Source: UBA2767 sp965228625 (GTDB lineage Bacteria > Pseudomonadota > Alphaproteobacteria > Rhizobiales > Methyloligellaceae). Taken from it: a stretch of 64,000 bases of DNA. The DNA is taken from assembly GCA_965228625.1 (NCBI GenBank), contig OZ245829.1, positions 4,216,001 to 4,280,000 of the forward strand. Reading direction: 5' to 3'. Shown here piece by piece: positions 45,220 to 53,773 of this stretch; position 1 is the stretch's first letter, and each line of letters starts with the position of its first letter. Made by a program: the position numbers and the translations under genes. The notes below the pieces were generated by a model, which was not told the DNA's origin, did not search any database, and saw only the letters and a list, made by a program, of their open reading frames with translations.

Positions 45220-45768
45220 ATGAGTACGTCAACCGCACAAAGTCATTATCCGAGCGCGACATTCAAGCAGACGAGCGAAAGCCACACGCTGTCCGTGTTG
45301 GTGGACAACGAGCCGGGCGTCCTCGCGCGGGTCATCGGCCTGTTTTCCGGGCGCGGCTACAACATCGATTCCCTGACCGTGTCGGAGACCGAGCACGAGT
45401 CGCACCTGTCGCGCATCACCATGGTGACGACGGGCACGCCGATGGTCATCGAGCAGATCATCCATCAGCTCGAGCGGTTGGTGCCGATTCACAGCGTGAC
45501 GGACCTCACCGTTGATGGCAATCCGCTGGAGCGCGAGCTCGCCCTGGTAAAGGTGGCCGGCAAGGGTGACGCGCGGGTCGAAGCGCTCAGACTGGCCGAG
45601 GCGTTTCGCGCGCAGGTCATCGATGCCTCGACCGAGCACTTCGTGTTCGAGATCACCGGACGGCTCAACAAGATCGAGCAGTTCATCACGCTCATGCAGC
45701 CGCTCGGCCTCGTCGAGGTGGCGCGGACGGGTATCGCCGCCATTGGCCGCGGCAAGGAAGCGATGTAA
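45220..45768 (+). CDS. ilvN: Acetolactate synthase, small (regulatory) subunit
   Basis: This subunit binds valine and controls the catalytic subunit by feedback. ATG 45220 gives 182 residues with an N-terminal ACT domain (SHTLSVLVDNEPGVLARVIGLFSGRGYNIDSLTVSETEHESHLSRITMV, about 22-70) and a C-terminal regulatory domain (ERELALVKVAGKGDARVEALRLAEAFRAQVIDASTEHFVFEITGRLNKIEQFITLMQPLGLVEVARTGIAAIGRG). The frame is open upstream into ilvB, but those residues are not family-like. It lies 91 bases after ilvB and 67 before ilvC. Confidence 0.96.
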   Translation: MSTSTAQSHYPSATFKQTSESHTLSVLVDNEPGVLARVIGLFSGRGYNIDSLTVSETEHESHLSRITMVTTGTPMVIEQIIHQLERLVPIHSVTDLTVDGNPLERELALVKVAGKGDARVEALRLAEAFRAQVIDASTEHFVFEITGRLNKIEQFITLMQPLGLVEVARTGIAAIGRGKEAM

Positions 45769-45835
45769 AGGTACGCCCGAGGGGCATTCCGCCACGACAA
45801 TTCAATTCAGTCATTGACCAAAAGGGGCATGTGTT

Positions 45836-46855
<1,020 letters not shown>

Positions 46856-46888
46856 CCGGCGCAATCGCTCATTCGGAACAAAAACAAG

Positions 46889-46917
46889 CGCCCGGGCCGA
46901 TCACCCGGGCGTTTTCT
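46889..46917 (+). terminator. Rho-independent terminator of the ilv genes
   Basis: Eight-base arms CGCCCGGG (46889-46896) and CCCGGGCG (46904-46911) with a seven-base loop are followed by TTTTCTC. It lies 34 bases after the ilvC stop. Confidence 0.85.
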
Positions 46918-46926
46918 CATTTCGTC

Positions 46927-46963
46927 AAAAAAAGGAACGCGGAGCGCGACACGCTCCGCGTTC
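46927..46963 (-). terminator. Rho-independent terminator of the porin-like gene
   Basis: Read on the minus strand, a 12-base perfect stem (arms at 46963-46952 and 46946-46935) with a five-base loop is followed after one C by seven T residues (46933-46927 as A on the plus strand). It ends the minus-strand porin-like gene and sits back to back with the ilvC terminator. Confidence 0.88.
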
Positions 46964-47005
46964 TGCCCATTCGGTGTGCCCCACCCGTCAGGGTATTGCT
47001 TGTGA

Positions 47006-47530
47006 CTATCTCAGGGCTCCGCCGCCGAAATGCCAGTTCAGCCGGCCGCGCACGACCGTGAAATCGTCGTCGATGTCGTAGTAGAGGGCGTCGACACCAA
47101 TGCTCATCTGCGAGGCGACCTTGTAGTCGATGCCGCCGCCGACGACGTAACCGGTGTCGGAATCGTCGATCGCCACACCGCCGGTTCCATAGAACAGCCA
47201 GTTGCGGTGCGCGACGCCGAGACGCCCGCGCACGGTGCCGAAGGTGTCGTCGGCAAAGCTGATATCGCCTTCAGGACCGAAGACGAGATTTCCGCTTTGC
47301 CAGTTGTATCCGAGTTGGAGACCGCCGGTGAAATCGTCGTCTCCGTCGATGACGCCACCGAGATGTCCGCCGAGGTAGAGACCGGTCCATGCCAGGCTCT
47401 TTTCGATCGGCAAGGGTTCGGGCACCGGTACTTTGCCGCCAAGGTCCGCCGCAGTCGCGGGTCCGCTAGCGAGTGCGAATAACAATCCAACCTTGGCTAC
47501 AGCCAGGCGCCCCAGAAACTTCCCCGTCAT
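47006..47530 (-). CDS. Small outer-membrane beta-barrel protein (Omp25/31-like)
   Basis: The 174-residue product has a signal peptide (MTGKFLGRLAVAKVGLLFALASGPATAADL, cleavage after ATA) and the pattern of rhizobial Omp25/31 proteins: ADL then a Pro-rich spacer, WTGLYLGGHLGGVIDGDDDFTGGLQLGYNWQSGNLVFGPEGDISFADDTFGTVRGRLGVAHRNWLFYGTGGVA, ending GVDALYYDIDDDFTVVRGRLNWHF. Alternating residues and repeated Gly/aromatic pairs suggest an eight-stranded barrel. It is somewhat shorter than most relatives (about 200 residues or more). The end HFGGGALR extends past the usual terminal aromatic residue. It has its own terminator. Confidence 0.83.
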   Translation of the reverse strand: MTGKFLGRLAVAKVGLLFALASGPATAADLGGKVPVPEPLPIEKSLAWTGLYLGGHLGGVIDGDDDFTGGLQLGYNWQSGNLVFGPEGDISFADDTFGTVRGRLGVAHRNWLFYGTGGVAIDDSDTGYVVGGGIDYKVASQMSIGVDALYYDIDDDFTVVRGRLNWHFGGGALR

Positions 47531-47710
47531 TATTGAACTCCGCTTAACTCATTGAAACGAGACGGGCGCCGCGAAAGTTACCTCTGCACTGCACCCACTT
47601 GTCATGGAGGCTAATGGCCAAACGTGTTGGCTTGTGGCCCGAAACAGGGAAAAAAAGTGGCGCGGGTTGGGCAACCCACGCCGAAATTGCGCAAAAACCC
47701 TGGCAAATTG

Positions 47711-47956
47711 CTAGTTGATGCCGAGGATCTTCTTGGCTTCGCCGAGCGTTTTCACCGACGAGTCGTGATCGCCGGCATTGTGCTGCTCTTCACCCTTTTT
47801 CCGCAGCTCCATGACCTTGGCCTTGTCGGCCTCGTTCAATTGCGCGGTCTTCATCGCGGCATCGATGTCCGCCATGTGTTTCGGACAGCTTGCGGCAAAC
47901 GCCGGTGTCGCGAGAAACGCGGCCGTGGCCGCGACGAGTACTGCTTTACGAAGCAT
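47711..47956 (-). CDS. Small exported helical protein of unknown function
   Basis: The 81-residue protein begins MLRKAVLVAATAAFLATPAFAAS, a clear signal peptide cleaved after AFA. The mature part CPKHMADIDAAMKTAQLNEADKAKVMELRKKGEEQHNAGDHDSSVKTLGEAKKILGIN looks like two or three amphipathic helices ending in a small TPR-like turn (EEQHNAGDHDSSVKTLGEAKKILG). Similar short periplasmic proteins are common in Hyphomicrobiales without a known role. AGGAGG precedes the ATG on the minus strand. Confidence 0.75.
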   Translation of the reverse strand: MLRKAVLVAATAAFLATPAFAASCPKHMADIDAAMKTAQLNEADKAKVMELRKKGEEQHNAGDHDSSVKTLGEAKKILGIN

Positions 47957-48233
47957 CTTTATTCCTCCTCGTAAGGGAATGGGGGCCGGTCTTGACCGGT
48001 ACGCCCAGTGTGATGCCGGATTCCGGCGGAATTGCGTTGACGCGCATTCGTCACGATATGGCTGGGTACGCGTTAACCATAATCGTTCACCGCGTTGCCA
48101 CTAAATTGACATCAATATCTGGCTCCTTTAGCCATACCGCAGCGGTAACCGCCTCAACTTCAAGCAAAAACCAAGAAGCGCGTGCCGTTCGCCCGATTGT
48201 TTTCGGGGGTGGGGGGTGTACGGGGAGATGTGT

Positions 48234-49244
48234 ATGCGTTCCTTGGGCACCGTGGTGTTTGCCGTTCTGTTTCTCGTGGTCTCCGCGCCCGCGCAGTCTT
48301 ACGATGCGCGGTTTTCCAATGCCGACCGGCTGCTGCAGTGGATCAACGACTACCGCAAAAACCCGCAGCCCCATGACGTGCCCGCCGCCGTGAAGGCGAT
48401 GCACACGCTCGGTCTTTTCAAGAAACAGGAAGATGCCGGCCTGCTGATCGGTTTCATTGCCGGCGTTCTCGGCTCCAACCAGTCGAAAGCCGAACGGCTC
48501 ATCACGCGCATGTTCCCGATGCCGGCGAAGGAGCAGGGCATCATCATTCGCGCCATCGCCTATTCGGGGATTCCGGAATGGCCGCGGCTGATGTCCAAGT
48601 TCGAAAAGCGCATGCCGCTGCGCAGGCCGCTGATCAACGACTACATCTCCGGCAAGGAGAAGACGCTCGATGAGCTCGGCCTGGACGACGGTGCGTTCGT
48701 CATCGACGCCTTGTGGGGGTATTACGCCGCCACCGGGTACAACGCGCCGGTCATCAGGATCATCACCGCTCTGCCGTGGTCCAACGACGTGCGCGGTTCC
48801 GACAAGTTCTCCTGGTCCAAGCTCCGGGCCGCCTTCAACAGCGAGGAAGGCAAGGACGCGGTGCGGAAGATCACCGCCGGCAACATGGCGAAATGGACCC
48901 TGACCGCCAATGCGGAACGCGATCGCGGGTTGCTCTCCCTGTACAAGATGGAACTGCAGTACCAGCCCCCCGAAGTCGCCGAGCCCCTGAAAGAGGTGAT
49001 TGAGGCGGCTGAGACCTTCCAGGCCGATCGGGTTCAAAAGCAGGCCAAGGCTGCGATCGACAAGATCAAGGCCAAGCATCCCGGCGACACGGAGTGGACG
49101 AACGCCAGCTATGCGGGCTCCGTCGCCATCGCCACCGGATGCGTGGTCGCAAGTGCCAGCGGCATCCCCGGCGTGGCCGTGCCATGCGTGATCGGCGGTG
49201 CGCTCTATTCCGGCGCGGTCAAGCTCTGGAACACCGCGCGCTAG
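48234..49244 (+). CDS. Exported or membrane protein of unknown function
   Basis: I do not recognise this family. From ATG 48234 (GGGGAG at 48221-48226) the 336-residue protein starts with a signal peptide (MRSLGTVVFAVLFLVVSAPAQSYD). The body is mostly helical and charged (WINDYRKNPQPHDVPAAVKAMHTLGLFKKQEDAGLLIGFIAGVLGSNQSKAERLITRMFPMP, later YYAATGYNAPVIRIITALPWSNDVRGSDKFSW). Near the C-terminus is a glycine- and alanine-rich hydrophobic hairpin with two cysteines (SYAGSVAIATGCVVASASGIPGVAVPCVIGGALYSGAVKLWNTAR) that could insert into a membrane. It sits alone between an exported-protein gene and a PhzF-family gene. Confidence 0.72.
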   Translation: MRSLGTVVFAVLFLVVSAPAQSYDARFSNADRLLQWINDYRKNPQPHDVPAAVKAMHTLGLFKKQEDAGLLIGFIAGVLGSNQSKAERLITRMFPMPAKEQGIIIRAIAYSGIPEWPRLMSKFEKRMPLRRPLINDYISGKEKTLDELGLDDGAFVIDALWGYYAATGYNAPVIRIITALPWSNDVRGSDKFSWSKLRAAFNSEEGKDAVRKITAGNMAKWTLTANAERDRGLLSLYKMELQYQPPEVAEPLKEVIEAAETFQADRVQKQAKAAIDKIKAKHPGDTEWTNASYAGSVAIATGCVVASASGIPGVAVPCVIGGALYSGAVKLWNTAR

Positions 49245-49361
49245 TCGAAACCCGCTTTCCCGCCACCGTAAACCCTCCACAACTTGCCACTGCTTGGTGA
49301 GGTCTTTTTGTTGTTTCCGGCAGCGATTTGAGTATGGTCAGCGCGGCTGAAGGAGGGGCAC

Positions 49362-50273
49362 ATGCCGCGCAAGTTCCAAACACTCGATGTCTTTACCGAT
49401 ACGCGGTTCGCCGGCAACCCGCTGGCGATCGTGCCTGACGGCAGCGGCCTCGAGGGTGACGACATGCAGCGCATCGCGCGGGAGTTCAACCTCTCCGAGA
49501 CCGTGTTCATTCTGCCGCCGGAAAACCCGGCGCACAGTGCCAAGGTGCGCATCTTCACGCCCGGGCGCGAGCTGCCGTTTGCCGGGCACCCCACCGTCGG
49601 GACGGCCATCTACCTGGCTTCGCAGAAGATCGGCAATTCGGACCGCGAGGAAGACGCCATCATCGTGCTCGAGGAAGGCGTCGGCCCGGTGCGGGTCGGC
49701 GTGCGATTCCGGCCGGGCGAGGCCGCGTTTGCCGAATTCGACGTGCCGGTCCTGCCGGAGGAGACGGGCAGGCCGAGCCCGAACGACCGGCTGGCGGCGG
49801 CTCTGGGGCTCTCGCCGAACGATATCGGTTTCGAAAACCACGTCGCCACCCAGTTTTCCTCCGGCGTGCCGTTCACCTATGTCCCGGTCGCAAACCTGGA
49901 GATTATCGGCCGCGCCGCGCCGCAGGTTCAGCACTGGCGTGAAGCGTTCGGCGACCACGATCATCCCAACGCCTTCCTCTACTGCCGCCAGACCGTGCAT
50001 CAGGACGCGGCGTTCCACGCCCGCATGTTCGCGCCGACAATGGGCATTCCGGAAGACCCGGCAACGGGTGCGGCAGCAGCCGGGTTCGCCGGCCCGGTGG
50101 CCAAGTTCGACAAGCCGCCGGACGGAATCCACGCCGGTATCATCGAGCAGGGCTACGAAATGGGAAGGGCCAGCGAAATCTTCCACGAGATCGAGATGGA
50201 GGGGGGCAAGCTCACCAAGGTCCGGATCGGCGGTCACGCGGTCTCGGTGATGGGCGGGACGATCGCCGACTGA
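49362..50273 (+). CDS. PhzF-family isomerase/epimerase
   Basis: The 303-residue protein matches the PhzF/diaminopimelate-epimerase-like fold: FQTLDVFTDTRFAGNPLAIVPDGSGL at the start, FNLSETVFILPPE with the catalytic glutamate of the family, RIFTPGRELPFAGHPTVGTAIYLA, and RMFAPTMGIPEDPATGAAAAGFAGPVAKF near the C-terminus, each a conserved block of the two pseudo-symmetric halves. In phenazine producers PhzF isomerises a dihydro-anthranilate; most other members, this one included, have no phenazine genes near them and unknown substrates. GGAGG precedes the ATG at 49362. The function beyond the family is not assignable. Confidence 0.9.
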   Translation: MPRKFQTLDVFTDTRFAGNPLAIVPDGSGLEGDDMQRIAREFNLSETVFILPPENPAHSAKVRIFTPGRELPFAGHPTVGTAIYLASQKIGNSDREEDAIIVLEEGVGPVRVGVRFRPGEAAFAEFDVPVLPEETGRPSPNDRLAAALGLSPNDIGFENHVATQFSSGVPFTYVPVANLEIIGRAAPQVQHWREAFGDHDHPNAFLYCRQTVHQDAAFHARMFAPTMGIPEDPATGAAAAGFAGPVAKFDKPPDGIHAGIIEQGYEMGRASEIFHEIEMEGGKLTKVRIGGHAVSVMGGTIAD

Positions 50274-50344
50274 GGGCGGACCTGACCGCGCATTGGGCTT
50301 GCGCTTCGCCGCCGGGCGCACTAGATTTCCGTCACCGTGCTTGG

Positions 50345-50359
50345 TTAACAGGGCGTTAA
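50345..50359. promoter_or_regulatory. CtrA-type box TTAA-N7-TTAA
   Basis: TTAA at 50345-50348 and TTAA at 50356-50359 are separated by exactly seven bases (CAGGGCG), the full consensus of the alphaproteobacterial cell-cycle regulator CtrA. It lies 68 bases before the leucine-rich mini-ORF and about 330 before leuA. Whether CtrA binds here is inference; a chance match is possible. Confidence 0.5.
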
Positions 50360-50426
50360 GAACTGCGTGGTTTAATTGTCCCATGCAAATCTGATCCCCC
50401 GGGCCCGTTCTATCGGGTAAGTTGAG

Positions 50427-50567
50427 ATGATGAGACAGCGCAAGGCGAACAGGCGGACGGCAAAAGCCGCCAAACTGGACCGCGGAAACGACGCGGCAAT
50501 CCAGGCCGCACTGCTGCTTCTCATCGCCGGCCTCCTTATCGGCCAGCTTCTCCTTATGAGCCCCTGA
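50427..50567 (+). CDS. Leucine-rich mini-ORF before leuA (leader peptide or small membrane protein)
   Basis: A 46-residue frame with two successive ATG codons (50427, 50430) and a TGA at 50565-50567. The N-terminal half is very basic (MMRQRKANRRTAKAAK), and the last 20 residues read AALLLLIAGLLIGQLLLMSP, with nine leucines from four different codons just before the stop. Two readings fit: a leucine leader peptide that controls leuA by attenuation, or a single-helix inner-membrane protein. The 124 bases after it contain a bulged hairpin but no typical terminator. The ORF is the only coding candidate in the 418-base gap between the PhzF gene and leuA. Confidence 0.45.
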   Translation: MMRQRKANRRTAKAAKLDRGNDAAIQAALLLLIAGLLIGQLLLMSP

Positions 50568-50644
50568 GCTCCGACGGTCCGGCATGGCATGCGGGACGGG
50601 TCCTCAGGGGAGACAATCTTCACAAAGCTGAACCGATAGGTGAG

Positions 50645-50665
50645 CCGGGAGTCCGCGAACTCCGG
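50645..50665 (+). promoter_or_regulatory. Hairpin in the leuA untranslated region
   Basis: CCGGGAGT (50645-50652) pairs with ACTCCGG (50659-50665) leaving one bulged G and a six-base loop. It ends 26 bases before the leuA ATG. No T-run follows, so if it controls leuA it would act on translation or as part of a larger fold and not as a simple terminator. Confidence 0.3.
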
Positions 50666-50691
50666 ACCCGGCCAAATACAGGACCGGACAC

Positions 50692-52278
50692 ATGACTTCG
50701 AAAAAGAAATCGAAACGGACGCAGGCCAAGGGCAAGCCCGAGGACCGCGTCATCATATTCGACACGACCCTGCGCGACGGCGAGCAGTCTCCCGGCGCGT
50801 CCATGACCCTGGAGGAGAAGCTCCAGGTCGCCGAGGTGCTCGATGAAATGGGCGTCGACGTGATCGAGGCCGGGTTCCCGATCGCATCGAACGGCGATTT
50901 CGAGGCGGTCTCGGAGATTGCCAAGATCACGAAGAACGCGGTCGTCGCGGGTCTGGCGCGGGCCGGCCGCAAGGACATCGACCGCGCCGGCGAAGCCATC
51001 AAGCACGCCAAACGCCCACGCGTTCACACCTTCATCTCCACCAGCCCCGTGCACATGAAGTACAAGCTCCAGATGGAGCCGAGCGACGTGTTGGACGCGG
51101 TGACGTCCAGCGTGCAGCGCGCCCGCAACCATGCCGACGACGTCGAGTGGTCGGCCGAAGATGCGACGCGCACCGACCATGACTTCCTGTGCCGCTGCGT
51201 CGAGGCCGCCATCAAGGCCGGTGCCACGACGATCAACATTCCCGACACGGTCGGCTATTCGGTTCCCGACGAGTATTACGACCTCATGAGAATGCTGATC
51301 GAGAAGGTGCCCGGCGCCGACAAGGTCATCTTCTCGACGCACTGCCACAACGACCTCGGCCTGGCCGTCGCCAACTCGCTGGCGGGCGTGCGGGCCGGCG
51401 CGCGGCAGATCGAGTGCACGATCAACGGCATCGGCGAGCGTGCGGGCAACGCCGCGCTCGAAGAGATCGTCATGGCCAAGAACGTGCGCAACGACATCAT
51501 TCCGCACTGGACTGGGGTGGACCCGGAGATGATCACGCGCGCCTCGAAGCTCGTGGCCGGCGTGACCGCGTTCCCGGTGCAGTACAACAAGGCGATCGTC
51601 GGCAAGAACGCTTTTGCGCACGAGTCCGGGATCCACCAGGACGGCATGCTGAAGCACAACCAGACCTACGAGATCATGACGCCGGAAAGCGTCGGCCTAA
51701 AGGAGTCCTCGCTGGTCATGGGCAAGCACTCCGGCCGCCATGCGTTCCGCGAGAAGCTCAAGGAGATGGGCTACGAGATCGGCGAGAACGCGTTCGAGGA
51801 CGCGTTCGTGCGCTTCAAGGATCTGGCCGACAAGAAGAAGCACGTCTTCGATGAAGACATCGAGGCGCTGGTCGACGATGAGATGGCGAGCGCCGACGAC
51901 CGGATCAAGGTTGTCGCGCTGACCGTGATTGCCGGCACCGGCGGTCCGCAGAAGGCGACCATTACGCTCGACGTCGAAGGGACCCACCACACCCGCGAAG
52001 CGGGCGGCGACGGTCCGGTCGATGCCATCTTCAATGCCATCAAGGACATCGTCCCGCACGACGCCCGCCTGCCGCTCTACCAGGTGCACGCGGTAACGGA
52101 GGGCACCGACGCCCAGGCCGAGGTCAGCGTTCGGCTCGAGGAAGCCGGCAAGACGGTGACGGGCCGCGGTGCCGACACCGACACCATGGTCGCTTCGGCC
52201 CGCGCCTACGTCAGCGCGCTCAACAAGCTGATCGTCAAGCGCGCCAAGACCGCGCCGAAGAGCATGATGGCGTCATAA
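50692..52278 (+). CDS. leuA: 2-isopropylmalate synthase LeuA
   Basis: LeuA condenses acetyl-CoA and 2-oxoisovalerate, the first step specific to leucine synthesis. The 528-residue protein shows IIFDTTLRDGEQSPGASMTLEEKLQVAEVLDEMGVDVIEAGFPIAS (catalytic Arg/Asp and metal site), RVHTFISTSPVHMKYKLQ, KVIFSTHCHNDLGLAVANSLAGVRAGARQIECTINGIGERAGNAALEE (metal-binding His pair), HESGIHQDGMLKHNQTYEIM and GKHSGRHAFREKL. The C-terminal 130 residues form the LeuA allosteric domain (IKVVALTVIAGTGGPQKATITLDVEGTHHTREAGGDGPVDAIFNAI) that senses leucine. AGGA lies a few bases before the ATG. Confidence 0.96.
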   Translation: MTSKKKSKRTQAKGKPEDRVIIFDTTLRDGEQSPGASMTLEEKLQVAEVLDEMGVDVIEAGFPIASNGDFEAVSEIAKITKNAVVAGLARAGRKDIDRAGEAIKHAKRPRVHTFISTSPVHMKYKLQMEPSDVLDAVTSSVQRARNHADDVEWSAEDATRTDHDFLCRCVEAAIKAGATTINIPDTVGYSVPDEYYDLMRMLIEKVPGADKVIFSTHCHNDLGLAVANSLAGVRAGARQIECTINGIGERAGNAALEEIVMAKNVRNDIIPHWTGVDPEMITRASKLVAGVTAFPVQYNKAIVGKNAFAHESGIHQDGMLKHNQTYEIMTPESVGLKESSLVMGKHSGRHAFREKLKEMGYEIGENAFEDAFVRFKDLADKKKHVFDEDIEALVDDEMASADDRIKVVALTVIAGTGGPQKATITLDVEGTHHTREAGGDGPVDAIFNAIKDIVPHDARLPLYQVHAVTEGTDAQAEVSVRLEEAGKTVTGRGADTDTMVASARAYVSALNKLIVKRAKTAPKSMMAS

Positions 52279-52313
52279 AAAATTCACAGGCCCTTCGGGG
52301 CTCTGTTGACACG

Positions 52314-52346
52314 CGGCCGGAGGTCTCCTCCGGCCGTTTTCCTTTT
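52314..52346 (+). terminator. Rho-independent terminator of leuA
   Basis: A ten-base perfect stem CGGCCGGAGG / CCTCCGGCCG (52314-52323, 52327-52336) with a three-base loop is followed by TTTTCCTTTT. It lies 36 bases after the leuA stop. Confidence 0.92.
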
Positions 52347-52609
52347 GACTTTGAGGACATAGCGCCGTGGCCTTAAGCGCGGCGGGAGCGCGCGGGCCCG
52401 TCCACCCGCTTCGCGTGTAAACCATAATTGCCGTTGAGAGGCCGGAATCTCGCTGCCATCCATTGCTCACGCCCAAAAAATGCCCCAAGATGAAATCGAG
52501 TTTTTTGAGCACAAGCGGGAACCGATGGCGAGCAACTGGGCCGTATCCTGGTGCAGGGGCTGACCGCAACTGCTCGCGTAATGTGTGGCGTACGGGAGGC
52601 GCTTTCCCG
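52347..52609. other. Untranslated stretch between leuA terminator and mreB
   Basis: This part of the 331-base leuA-mreB gap should hold the promoter of the mreBCD-mrdA-rodA operon. I see no convincing coding sequence; the mreB frame is open through part of it but lacks mreB-like residues before 52610. No clear -35/-10 pair or operator could be picked out by eye. Confidence 0.5.
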
Positions 52610-53650
52610 ATGTTTTCCGGTCTCGTCGGATTCATTTCCAACGACATGGCCATCGATCTTGGCACGGCCAACACGCTCGTCTTCGTGCCGGGAAAAGGGG
52701 TTGTCCTTGATGAGCCCTCCGTCGTCGCGTTCAGCGCCGACCAGGGACCGCAGAAGGTCATCGCCGTCGGCCGCGAAGCGAAGGACATGCTCGGCCGCAC
52801 GCCGGATACCGTGCAGACGGTCCAGCCCATGCGCGACGGCGTCATCGCCGACTTCGTTGCCGCGGAGGAGATGATCAAGCATTTCATCCGCCTCGTTCAC
52901 AACCGCCGGACCCTGACCAGCCCGAAAGTGATGATCTGCGTGCCGGCGGAAGCGACGCCGGTCGAACGCCGCGCCGTTCAGGAGGCGGCCCTGTCGGCGG
53001 GCGCGCGCAAGGTCTTCCTGATCCAGGAGCCGGTGGCCGCGGCGATCGGGGTCGGGCTTCCGGTGTCGGCGCCGCGCGGCGCGATGGTCGTCGATATCGG
53101 CGGCGGAACCACCGACATTGCCGTGGTCTCCCTCGGCGGCGTGATCTATTCACGCTCGATCCGCACCGCCGGCAACGCGTTCGATGACGCCATCGTCAGC
53201 TACCTCCGCCAGAAGCACAACATGCTGATCGGCCAGAACAGCGCCGAGAAGATCAAGATCGAGGCGGGGACCGCGGTCACCCGGGCCAACGGCAAGGCGG
53301 TCGACATCCACATCAAGGGACGCGACCTGAAGAAGGGCATTCCCGGTGAGATCACCCTTGCGCCGACGGATATTGCCGAGGCGCTGTCGCTGCCGCTCGC
53401 GCGCATTGCCGAAGGCGTCAGCGTCGCGCTGGAGCTGATCGAGCCGGAGCTGGCGGCCGACATCTATGATGACGGGGTCTATCTGACCGGTGGCGGGGCG
53501 CTGCTTCACAAGATCGACGCGAAGCTCGGCCGCGACACCGGCGTCAAATACATCATTCCGGAAGACCCGCTGCGGTGCGTTGCCGTCGGGACCGGTGAGG
53601 CGCTCGAGCGCGTCGACGAGATCAAGGAGTTGCTGGAACACGTTCAGTAA
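52610..53650 (+). CDS. mreB: Rod shape-determining protein MreB
   Basis: MreB is the bacterial actin that guides lateral cell-wall synthesis. ATG 52610, ten bases after GGGAGG (52594-52599), gives 346 residues beginning MFSGLVGFISNDMAIDLGTANTLVFVPGKGVVLDEPSVVAF with the phosphate-1 loop DLGTANT. VMICVPAEATPVERRAVQEAALSAGARKVFLIQEPVAAAIG, MVVDIGGGTTDIAVVSLGGVIYS (phosphate-2) and VYLTGGGALLHKIDAKL (adenosine motif) follow. The frame is open 49 codons upstream, without similarity. It heads the mreBCD-mrdA-rodA gene set, all on the plus strand. Confidence 0.97.
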   Translation: MFSGLVGFISNDMAIDLGTANTLVFVPGKGVVLDEPSVVAFSADQGPQKVIAVGREAKDMLGRTPDTVQTVQPMRDGVIADFVAAEEMIKHFIRLVHNRRTLTSPKVMICVPAEATPVERRAVQEAALSAGARKVFLIQEPVAAAIGVGLPVSAPRGAMVVDIGGGTTDIAVVSLGGVIYSRSIRTAGNAFDDAIVSYLRQKHNMLIGQNSAEKIKIEAGTAVTRANGKAVDIHIKGRDLKKGIPGEITLAPTDIAEALSLPLARIAEGVSVALELIEPELAADIYDDGVYLTGGGALLHKIDAKLGRDTGVKYIIPEDPLRCVAVGTGEALERVDEIKELLEHVQ

Positions 53651-53773
53651 CGCCGCCGCCCGTGTTGGCGGGGTGGAGGTGCAACAAGTCGGAAGTCAGT
53701 TGGGGGCGCCATTCGGCGCGGCGGGTGCCCCGCGTCAGAACGCGGATAGTTCCGCGTTGTCGAGTGAGCGTTT

